Below, in pieces: positions 45,692-54,729 of a DNA stretch of 64,000 nt (the stretch's first letter is position 1; each line of letters starts with the position of its first letter). Origin of the DNA: Sepiola atlantica (lineage: Eukaryota > Mollusca > Cephalopoda > Sepiida > Sepiolidae); the NCBI GenBank assembly GCA_963556195.1, contig CAUVYP010000244.1, positions 3,720,001 to 3,784,000 of the forward strand, written 5' to 3'. Made by a program: the position numbers and the translations under genes. The notes beneath the pieces were generated by a model, which searched no databases, was not told the origin of the DNA, and saw only the letters and a list, made by a program, of their open reading frames with translations.

Positions 45692-45811
45692 TGTTGTAAA
45701 GGTCATGATTTGCATAAGTGCGAAACTAACATAAAGGGAAATAATCAGGTATTGACTATATATGAAAGTACGTATATAAGACAGGCAGTCATATCTGGGA
45801 GCGAGCGAAGG
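45692..45811 (+). repeat. Gypsy-2 3' LTR, first part
   Basis: Matches 34428-34546, including the TATA-like TATATAAG. It is interrupted at 'gcgaagg' by a DNA transposon. Confidence 0.88.
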
Positions 45812-45813
45812 TA

Positions 45814-48659
45814 CGTGCAAAATTAATGGCCGCTTGCACTGACCCTCGTTCTTAAAAGTGTCTTTTCTTAATTTTTTTAAGCAGTTTTCGTTTAAATTTT
45901 GATTGTGTTTGAAAGATAAAAGCCTAATGTTATTATATAAAAGGAAACAAATGTATATTTACGTTTGAAAAAAATATTAGAATTAAAAATGTTGTCAAAA
46001 ACCCCTATAAACGTTAAAAATTGATCAAAACTGCACATTCGATAAAACACGTTTTAAATTCGTTGGAAAGATAAATATCAATTTTTTGGAACTATTTCAA
46101 AGAAAATTATTAAATTTAGTCTTAAGAGAGTGAATTAAAAACCTTCATTTTTCTACTAAAACTTGCCGAATTATTCAAAAATAAAAAATAAAAGATACGT
46201 CACGAGCGCATTTTGTTGTTTTATGTAAGTGTAAACAAAATTTGGCGACCAAATCTGAAAGTATGGAAGCCCTGAACTGCAGTAATATTTATTTTTATTT
46301 AAAAAAAATTATATGGAAGTTATGCTTTATAGAAATTGAAAAATGATTAGACCTTAATCTCTTTATTTTTTAAGGTTACGAAAAATATGTCTACATTAAA
46401 TTGACAAGTATGGAAGACACGAATTTATTATTTTTTTGAACAGAAGGCTTTTTAATAATTTTCCCTTATTTTTACTTTTATGTACTGGTGCAGATTAGGA
46501 CCCAAGCTAACTCTGACCCTAAACCTGTTACATGTCTGGAGTTTGGTTTCAGCATTTGCCAAATTTTTTTTCATGTTAGATATTCTAGCATGCCACTTTT
46601 GTTTTGTACTGTTGAATTTTCTTTTTAGGAAGGAAAGTTCTTTTTTTACTTTTGCTAGTTTTGTTAACAAAAGTATATTAGTTGGAGAAGTAGAGGCAGA
46701 AGCAATGGATGCAGTTGTTGATTTAGTATAAATCCGAGAGGTGTTAACCTCTCGGATTTATACTAAATCAACAACTGCATCCATTGCTGTAGTCGAGAGG
46801 ATACATGCATGGGCTTCAGTTTTGCACACGTTTTTGAAGGCGGTTAAATGTAAGTTATGCCTTTTCTTGAAAAATACTTTCAATTTACAAATCATAGAAC
46901 TGGTTATTGGTGGGTAACCATTTCGTCTGTTTTCCACAGTAGCCCATTCTTGTATTCTATTCTGTGAAAAATCCTTATCGATAAATTTCTTTACTATGTG
47001 CCCAACTAAAACTGGATGAGAATTCTGAACTTAGGATACTGCTCCTGGATATATGATAGCATAGACATCTAAAAATTAAAAGAAAATGTAATAAGAAAGT
47101 TAATTAATTAAATTTTTCTGTAATGAAAAAAAAAGAAAATCTTATTTAATTATAATATTTTCGAATGTACAGAATTAAGATTTTAATTATTTTATCTACA
47201 AAGATTTATATTTAATGTTATAACTTTTTTAAAAAATTAACTTTTTTTTTAAACTGAAGAGTGGGGTCAAAATGATTTTAACAGTTTGGGGTTTGCAAAA
47301 TAATTTATGGAAATGTTTAAAAAGTAATAATGGTGCTTCTTTAAGCATATCAGTAAAAAAAAAAAGGCTAAAGAAATTGTTTACCAATGATTTCCTTAGA
47401 ATTTGAAATAACTTTCTTTCAAATGTTAAAATTATTTTTACGTTAACGTTACGAAATCCTTCAATTTGATCAATTATTTTTACATGATGATTGATTAAAA
47501 ACTTGAACAATTACATTACTCGACTTATTTTTATAGAATTAATTTAATTTTAAAATACATTAATTCTTTAAAAATAAAACTTAATGGGTATTTTTTTAAT
47601 TTTAAGCTAAAATAGTATTTAATTTTCAGTGTGAAAAAGTAAATAAATATTCATTGAAAAAAATTAAAACATTAACAAATTATTGTTAACGTTTTAATTT
47701 TTTGTTAATAACAATTATTTATAATTAAATTAATAAAATTCAATTTTAAAGAAAATGTCATATTTGAACTATTTATTTATTAATAAATTTTAAACTTTTT
47801 AAAGAATATTTATTAATGAAAAAAACAAAGAAAAACTTACGTTTTATCTTTCCAATGAATTGTGAAATTAACGAAATAGATGAATCTCTGAAAATTAAGC
47901 GGGAGTAGTGAGAGTGAATGGTGGGAGGTCTAATTGCGCTTGATTATTACATAGCGTGCCTTCCATAGCCTTGCAAATCGATCGTTAGTAGAAATTATTC
48001 AATTTTTTTAATTCTTTTTTTCGTTAACTTACTGGGTCACAAATGTGTAAATGTTTGGTTTATTTTCAAGATTATAAACAAGAAATTCTTGCGCTGATGA
48101 TGACTCGTTTCTCTATGAAAGGGAAATATAATTACGTCGCATTTTTTATTTTTCCAAAAACTTTAATCATTAAAATCGCATGAAATATTTTTTGCAATTA
48201 TATTATTTTTGTGGTGAAAATATTGATTAAACAATGCTTTATTCAATAATAATATCGCTAATTCAAATAATTAATTTTTCTTCGAGTTATAGTGATTTTA
48301 TTAACACGGTATTTACTGGCCTTTTTCGTAATATATATGAAATATTTTGAAAAAAAAATTTATTTGTTAACATCTACGATCCTTTATTTACATAAGTAAC
48401 ATTTAAAAAATCATGCATGTTTTTTTATTAATATATAAAGATATAACTTTAGTAAAGGTGTATTTTCTTTTAAAAAATAATACATTTTCACTAAGATTTA
48501 AAAAAAAATAATGGTTTCATTATATTCCGTGATTGTTGATTAATAAATATTGAAAGTTTCAGTAAAATTGGTTGATTTCCTGAATTTTAGTGTATTTTTA
48601 AGTGAAGGGGGGGGTCAAAATGTTTTTTCATTTTTGGGAATCGGTCATTGATTTGCACG
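45814..48659. mobile_element. Non-autonomous DNA transposon, TA target, 2.85 kb
   Basis: It begins CGTGCAAA and ends TTTGCACG, flanked on both sides by TA (45812-45813 and 48660-48661) within the Gypsy-2 LTR. The inverted terminal similarity extends imperfectly for about 25 bp ('taatggccgctt' against 'caatgaccgatt'). A TA duplication fits Tc1/mariner-like elements, but no transposase frame is visible in its very A/T-rich 2.8 kb. It holds a 42-bp-arm hairpin at 46701-46788. Strand cannot be assigned. Confidence 0.72.
46701..46788. repeat. Perfect inverted repeat, 42-bp arms, 4-bp loop
   Basis: 46701-46742 is the reverse complement of 46747-46788, centred on GTTA. It lies inside the 2.85-kb DNA transposon and may be a separate small foldback or a structural part of it. 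Confidence 0.92.
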
Positions 48660-48661
48660 TA

Positions 48662-48750
48662 CGTCTCTACTTCCTACTGGATCCCTTTTAAACGCAAACC
48701 ACTCGGCGTACTCTTAATTTAGTATGTCCTATGTAATTTAGGATATAACA
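48662..48750 (+). repeat. Gypsy-2 3' LTR, second part
   Basis: 'cgtctctacttcctac' to GGATATAACA matches 40779-40867. Confidence 0.88.
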
Positions 48751-48910
48751 AATACAAAGAGCGGGGTTTTCCGCAAAGAAGGTAGGCTCCCTCTACCGGC
48801 TAGAAAACTTCTCACGATATCATGTTTTGAATCCAGTGGCAGGGACGATCGGAAACAACACCTTGATAAGCAGAGAATAGACTAGTTGCACGATCACGGC
48901 ATATATATAT
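48751..48910. other. Unassigned flank of Gypsy-2
   Basis: Unique-looking sequence, not 5S spacer. No gene seen. Ends in a short AT run. Confidence 0.5.
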
Positions 48911-48986
48911 ATTTCCTACCTTCAGTTATGTGTTTAAATTATAGGGTCAACCCTATAATTTTAACATATAACTGAAGGTAGAAAAT
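48911..48986. repeat. Inverted repeat, 36-bp arms
   Basis: 48911-48946 pairs with 48951-48986 with three mismatches and a 4-bp loop. AT repeats extend both sides. The right arm and following ~170 bp resemble 49531-49740 ('ggtagaa', 'gtgacaat.caaggg.aataact'), so it belongs to a dispersed family. Confidence 0.85.
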
Positions 48987-49257
48987 ATATATTCATATGG
49001 GTATTAGGGAAAGTAGTGCAGTGGGCCCGACATAACTCGTACCTGACACACCTAGCCACGAAGATGCCACGCGAAACGAGTGACAATACAAGGGAAATAA
49101 CTCTTGAGTTATTTCTGAATGTTTTGCTGACTTTCAGTCGCTTACCCTTCTGCTTTGCCAAGGTAGATCAAAAGGGTTGGTAATGCACGGGAGGAGGATA
49201 ACTAGGTTTTACTAAGAGAATAAACATAAAATAGTCTCTACGCAACCATTTAATCGG

Positions 49258-49522
49258 TTAATTGCGTCGTTTCTTAGCTAAAATGGCAGACAATGAATCG
49301 TCTGCATTTTTCCGACTTCACAAATGAGTAAGGAAACCCAAATGAATTGTTTTGGACTAATTTCAAATTTACCTTAAATCATTTTAAAGGAAATGCGGTT
49401 AAGAAATTAGTCTAAAACAATTTATTTGGGTTTACTTATTCATTTGTGAGGTCGGAAAAAAATCAGAAAAATGCAAACGATTCATTGTCCGCCATTTTTT
49501 TTAGCTAAGAAACGACAATTAA
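49258..49522. repeat. Foldback element, arms of about 107-120 bp
   Basis: 49258-49364 and 49403-49522 are imperfect inverted copies, sharing for example 'cgtttcttagctaaaatgg', 'gacaatgaatcg' and 'cacaaatgagtaa'. The spacer is about 38 bp. Insertions and substitutions show it is older than the 541-bp foldback. Probably a miniature inverted-repeat element; flanking 'atttaat' occurs at both sides. Confidence 0.85.
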
Positions 49523-49741
49523 CTATTTAATGCATAACTTGAGGTAGAATTATAGGGTTATTAGTGAAAGTGATACACTAACTTATAGAGAAATCGAACC
49601 CGGCATGTTAAGCCACATTATTCGACACCATTTTCACACGAAGATGTCAAACAGGGTGAGTGACAATGCAAGGGGGATAACTCTTTATTTATTTATCAAT
49701 GGCGGCACAAATGACAACACGATCTATTATGTAATTATGTG

Positions 49742-49862
49742 TTTTTTCTTTGCTCTTTTCTTTTTTCCCTTCTTTTTTCTTACTTTCTTTTCTTTCTTTC
49801 TTTACTTAATTTCTTCTTTTTCTTTCTTTTTTCTTTCTTTCATTCTTTCTTTTTTTCCTTTT
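49742..49862 (+). repeat. Polypyrimidine tract
   Basis: About 120 bp of nearly pure T/C in tttc- and ttttc-type runs. Low complexity; the open frame across it is not a gene. Confidence 0.85.
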
Positions 49863-49982
49863 CACGACGCATTATTTATTTCGTTGTCTACCCTTGGCTT
49901 TTTTGACTAGGAGAAAAGTGTAGTATCAGTTCCGATTCTACGCTTCATCTTTCCTGTCCTCGGTCAGTGAAGAAGAAATCCT

Positions 49983-50523
49983 GGTGCTTCTTGCTTAAAA
50001 GGCCGAAAAAAAGATTTCTGTGTCTTTTAAAGTTTAAGAGGTAAATAAGGGGCAATAACTCTTATCACCTGTTGTTATTACATGTAACGTAATTTACTGC
50101 GACATTCAATTAATTAGTAATAAATGAACAACAAATTATACGTAAATGGGAAATTTATGATTTTGAAAATTTTTTAGTAATAAATGAACAACAAAGTATA
50201 CATAAATGGAAAAATTAAGATTTTATTGAAAATTTACGCATTTATGTTGCTTATACTTGGGTTGTTGACTGGGCTTTATACTGAATGATAGGTTTTCCAT
50301 TTATGTATACTTTGTTGTTCATTTATTACTAAAAAATTTTCAAAATCATAAATTTCCCATTTACGTATAATTTGTTGTTCATTTATTACTAATTAATTGA
50401 ATGTCGCAGTAAATTACGTTACATGTAATAACAACAGGTGATAAGAGTTATTGCCCCTTATTTACCTCTTAAACTTTAAAAGACACAGAAATCTTTTTTT
50501 CGGCCTTTTAAGCAAGAAGCACC
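49983..50523. mobile_element. 541-bp foldback transposon with perfect 231-bp inverted arms
   Basis: 49983-50213 is the exact reverse complement of 50293-50523 as far as I can read, around a 79-bp spacer. An 8-bp target duplication GAAATCCT flanks it (49975-49982 and 50524-50531). Arms contain a direct repeat ('agtaataaatgaacaacaaa' twice). An 8-bp duplication fits hAT, Merlin or P-type transposases; the GGTGCTTC end does not settle which. No coding capacity. Identical arms imply recent origin. Confidence 0.92.
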
Positions 50524-50531
50524 GAAATCCT

Positions 50532-51957
50532 TCTATATTGAAGCATTTTTTTAAAATTTTTGCCCCATTACATGGTGCCCTTTTTGGGGAGCTGATTTTT
50601 CCCTGCATTAAAAGCTCACCCTGTATCTAACTCTGTCCTCGTGGGAAGGCAAATTAAAGTATTTTTTATCTCTGCTCTCTTCCTTACTTTGTTTTTGTTT
50701 TTTGTTTTCTACCATTTTTTTTCTTTTCTTTTTTCTTTCTTTCGAATTACTTCCTATGGGTGGCTCACTTCGTAAGGCGATCAGTATGTTCGGCTTAAGT
50801 TGGAAATAGAATTTTCGTCAGTCTGTCACGTTAAGACTTTTTGTAGTAGAGCCCCCCCCCCCCAAAAAAAAAAATACCCTCGCCAAAAACTACCCTCGCC
50901 ACCCCAAAACAGGCAAACTGCGGGTTGCAGTAAAAGAAAGAAAACATTTTATTACCCCATTGAATCCATGCACTTCATTAAGTATTTGCATGAAAAAATT
51001 GTCTCCCTTACATTTCTACTTCCGCATAAAGGCACACGGGTCGCTGTCTATCATTCCGCGATGCGTTCCACGGTGGTATTTATTCTACCCGTAACCCTAA
51101 AACTAACGCTAACCCTATCCTTGTGGTGTCTTGGTTCCCGGCTTTTGATCGGGCATTTTAGACGACGGTCGCGTCTTTAGGGATTGTCAACCACCAGGCT
51201 AACAATTTATATATGTGTAGCTAAGTTGACGAATGAACAAGATCGATAAAAAAACATATATGTATCGAATCGATCACCATTTTGCAAGTGTTAAATTTTA
51301 ACAATAGAACTTTGTTAATATAAAAAAAGAAAATGTAACAGTTATATAACAACAATTGTACACAGATGTAAAATATAAAGTTGCTGAACGTTGAAAAGTT
51401 CTCGAATGCAAAAAGAGAACACCAGCATATTACATTTGTTTTCAACTTTCGTTGTGCTTGCACGCGTTTGTGTGAGTGTGTGTGTTTGTGTGTGGTTACC
51501 TACTTGTATGTAAGGTGTTATTAAGGAGACAGCAGACGTGCTTAAAGCTGATTTTTGGCTTGGCACTTGAAATCGGGTTTCTTCGATGGACGGTAGTTGT
51601 TGATAAGAGTCGAGCCGCGTCCTCTGTGTCTCTCAGAACAACTCTGATCTCGTTGACCAGTTCAGCTGTTTATATCTGTGTTTCATTTCACACCTACTTG
51701 TTACATTCTGATAAAAAAAAACACGTGTGAACCCTTTTCACTGAGTTCGCACTCTGTCCAATAATCTGTATGTACTTATTTTATTAGCAAATGACCTTGG
51801 TGATTCACGCTTAAAGAAGAAAGAAAGGAATGAAAAGGAAGAAGAGGGAAGAAGAGGAAAGTGTAAGCTCAAAGAACATAGAAAAAAAAGGGCTAACTAA
51901 TACAAGCTAGCACTTTCCTTCAATGCTCGTTCGTCTCATCGATTTCTGATCTAACAT
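50532..51957. other. Unassigned A/T-rich region
   Basis: No gene or element recognised. It holds poly-T/C runs (near 50720), a C9-A10 run at 50853-50873, a single copy of the 37-bp repeat family at about 50798-50834, and a TG run near 51475. Confidence 0.5.
50798..50834 (+). repeat. Isolated copy of the 37-bp repeat
   Basis: 'ttggaaatagaattttcg' and 'gtctgtcacgttaag' match the unit of the array at 52545-53500, about 1.7 kb upstream of it. Confidence 0.7.
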
Positions 51958-51960
51958 AAC

Positions 51961-51995
<35 letters not shown>

Positions 51996-52003
51996 TCCTA
52001 ACG
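51956..52003 (-). repeat. Interstitial telomeric repeats (CCCTAA)n
   Basis: About seven units of CCTAAC/CCCTAA with an occasional CCCTAAA. The G-rich strand is the minus strand. Confidence 0.9.
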
Positions 52004-52082
52004 ACCCATGTCTTGACAAGACTCACAAAAGTAGGTTATGAGCGCGTGCGAGTACTGCGCATGACTGGCGAGTTTTTTTTTC

Positions 52083-52284
52083 GGCACTTCTGCCGTATAT
52101 ATGAAGCAGCTGCCGATTAAGAAATCGAAATTGAAGAGTTCCGTTTTTTTTTCTCCAAGTACCATTCATTCAGAATTCACCGGAAGTTGAATTTAGTATT
52201 TAGAAAATGGTAATTTAATGAACCAGCCGCAAAGAAACAATAGATTTTTTACAGGCACACCGCCTGATTTGTTAGGGTTAGGGT

Positions 52285-52319
<35 letters not shown>

Positions 52320-52509
52320 GGTTTTTTATTTAAAATTTGTTTACTTCATATAATAAAAAAAAAGAAATTGTTAATTGTTTCTTGTTACCCAAAAACAAAT
52401 TAGTCTTGCATTTTTTTATGTTGTAAAAAAATCACTTCCGGTTGAATTACCTCCCTTTATTTTCAGTAGAAGGACAGAAAATCTGCTTCATATATACGGC
52501 AAAAGTGCC
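52083..52509. repeat. 427-bp segment bounded by 26-bp inverted repeats
   Basis: 52083-52108 and 52484-52509 are inverted copies with one mismatch ('ggcacttctgccgtatat' at the left). Inner inverted matches include 'caccggaagt' with 'acttccggt'. The telomeric tract at 52273-52323 lies inside. It resembles a small inverted-repeat element, but no target duplication was found. Confidence 0.7.
52273..52323 (+). repeat. Interstitial telomeric repeats (TTAGGG)n
   Basis: About eight units alternating TTAGGG and TTTAGGG, in the opposite orientation to the tract at 51956-52003. Confidence 0.9.
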
Positions 52510-52544
52510 TTTTTTTCTTTTTTTTTACTTTAAAATAAAATGTT

Positions 52545-53500
52545 CTTTGGTCTGTCAGGCTTAGATTTTAAATAATATTTTTAGGAATTAGCCATGCATC
52601 TGTATAGTCAATGTCTCTCTCTGTTGGTCTGTCAAACTTTATCTTTAAATAACATTTTCTACAATTTGTCATATTGCGGTTTGAAATATCTATTTAGTCG
52701 ACTGTAAGTCTGACAATCTTACGTTTGAAATAGTATGTATGTCAGTCTGTCAGGTTGAAATTTTAATTATGTTTTTCGTCGATCTGTCCGATTAAGTTCG
52801 AAATAGTATTTTCGTTGGTCTGTCACGATTAAGTTCGAAAAAAGATGTTCGTCGATCTGTCACGATTAAGTTCGAAATAGGATTTTCGTTGGTCTGTCAC
52901 GATAAAGGTCGAAATAGGATTTTCGTCGGTCGGTCACGATTAAGTTCGAAATAGGATTTTCGTCGGTCGGTCACGATTAAGTTCGAAATAAGATTTTCGT
53001 TGGTCTGTCACGATTAAGTTCTGAATAGGTTTTCGTCGGTCTGTCACGATTAATTTCTAAATAGCATTTTGTCGGTCTGTCAGGCTTTATTTTTAAATAA
53101 GATTTCTGTCGATCTGTCGCGCTCAAGTTTTAAATAGTGTTTTTCGATGTGTCCATGCATCTCTCTAAGTGGCTGTGTCCGTCAGTAGGTGTCCAACGCT
53201 TATATTGTAAATAGTCTGTTCGTCAATCTGTCATACTTGAGTTTTAAATAACATTTTCCTCTCTCTGTTATGTTTAGATTTGAAATAGCATTCAGTTGGT
53301 TACACTTTGATGAAAATGCAATTTCAAAATTACCTCCCTGTCTGTCATGCTTGAAGTTCTAAATTGCATTTTTGTTACGCATCAGTTTAAAATAAAATGT
53401 TCGTCCCTTTGTTACGCTTAAGTTTGAAATGGCATTTTCGTTTGTACGTCATCCTTCATGTTTTAAATAGCATTTTCGTCCGTCTTTTCAGCGATTAACA
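52545..53500 (+). repeat. Degenerate 37-bp tandem repeat
   Basis: Unit 'gttcgaaataggattttcg' plus 'tcggtctgtcacgattaa'. Best preserved at about 52790-53060, fading on both sides with indels. Roughly 20 to 25 units can be traced. No coding sense. Confidence 0.88.
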
Positions 53501-53556
53501 GGATATTTTTAACTTAAGCGTAACGCTTAAGTTAAAAATATCCTGTTAATCGCTGA
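53488..53556. repeat. Perfect 33-bp inverted repeat with 3-bp loop
   Basis: 53488-53520 and 53524-53556 are exact reverse complements around 'taa'. It lies at the right end of the 37-bp array. It could form a strong hairpin. Confidence 0.92.
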
Positions 53557-54729
53557 ACGAGCTGATGTAACAGACACATCTTAAGAATGTCCGTTCTCTT
53601 TGACTATTTGTAATTATTATATATTTTTTTAATAAATCGCCCTGAACGTTGGTCTGGAAGACATTTATCTCTTGTCTCCGTTTTATAGGTTATTTAAGTG
53701 TTTTGTCTTGCTATCTGTAATGTAACCGTTTTGGTTGTTCGTAACGTGTATAAACCATTATACACTCGTCGTTGTTGTTGTGGGGATGTCAGGTTCTTAA
53801 TCATCTATGGATAAAATCATTCGGACGCCGATGTTTTGTTTTTATAAGAGGTTAATTAAACAACTTGCAATATTCGCAAATCGGATGAAAAGAACTTTGG
53901 ACTTTAACAAATATAAGGTCCCACTATAGAGAAAGAAAGGGAGAGATAGACAGACAGATGGATAAACAGATAGATAACTTGTCTCGGTAGACTTAGCTAC
54001 ATTGTGCGTGACAGTCCTCGCCCTAACCGGAACTCTTCAAGGAGAGACCACGTTTTGTGTCCGCCTGCTTAGGTTGTCAGCAGAAAAAAGAAAAATTTCG
54101 AGGTTTCTCCAACTTCCGTTAACGAAAGGTTTGTTTCTGACCTCCCATCCGTCAATCACTCTTCCATCAAACTAGCGGTTTTCGATACGTAACAGTAATA
54201 CTCATCTAAAGAAAGTTTCATAAGAATAAAACACTTTTAGAATATGTTGTAAGTGCAAGAAATCATAATAAAAATGCTCTAAAAAATCAAACCAACACTG
54301 CTTCAGGTAAACTATTTTAAGACAGCTTACATGTCTGAAGTTATGGCTTTGGAAAAGTTATATTTAGTGTTTTAAAATTAGATTTGTTTAATTTTGGGTA
54401 TAATTTGCATGGGATTTACATATTATTTTTATCTCATTAAAACTTGAGTTAAAATAATTTCCTTTCTGAGGGAGAATATCATTCGGCACCGGGGAGATCT
54501 TTATGTGAAAAATGTTTGTTACGATTTCACTTCGAGATAGCCATGGCTAAAACATATATTGCTGCTATGGTGCTATGGTGATATGTTTTTTATCCAATCA
54601 GCAGCCTCTAATTTATAGCTTTGGACACATTTCTAATATTAGTAGTTCTAAACTAAAGTCCTGATTTTAGCACAGATGAACATCCTAACCTAAAACAAAT
54701 AGAAAGACAGAAAACATATCAATAAAATC
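53557..54729. other. Unassigned A/T-rich region before the minisatellite
   Basis: No gene or element recognised. Contains short GATA-like runs near 53940. Confidence 0.5.

Larger units (their letters stand above)
34428..48750 (+). mobile_element. Gypsy-2: Ty3/Gypsy LTR retrotransposon with nested insertions
   Basis: Both LTRs begin TGTTGTAAAGG and end GGATATAACA, each about 210 bp once insertions are removed. The 5' LTR (34428-40867) is split by a LINE and the 3' LTR (45692-48750) by a DNA transposon. The interior (40868-45691) has a primer-binding-site-like TGGCGA, gag, protease, RT, RNase H and integrase, ending in a polypurine tract. All coding frames are broken by stops or shifts. The left flank is 5S spacer and the right flank is unrelated, without a matching target duplication. 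Confidence 0.92.

Noticed and set aside
47229..47510. Possible transposase fragment in the 2.85-kb DNA transposon
   Set aside because: Short Lys/Phe-rich frame from A/T-rich DNA with no DDE motif.
49605..49910. 101-codon Phe/Leu-rich frame resembling a membrane protein
   Set aside because: It is the translation of a polypyrimidine tract.
51090..51125. Telomere-like 'accctaaaactaacgctaaccctatcc'
   Set aside because: Too degenerate and short to call telomeric repeats.
50800..51180. 126-codon plus-strand frame
   Set aside because: Low-complexity C/A/K-rich reading across homopolymers with no recognisable domain.
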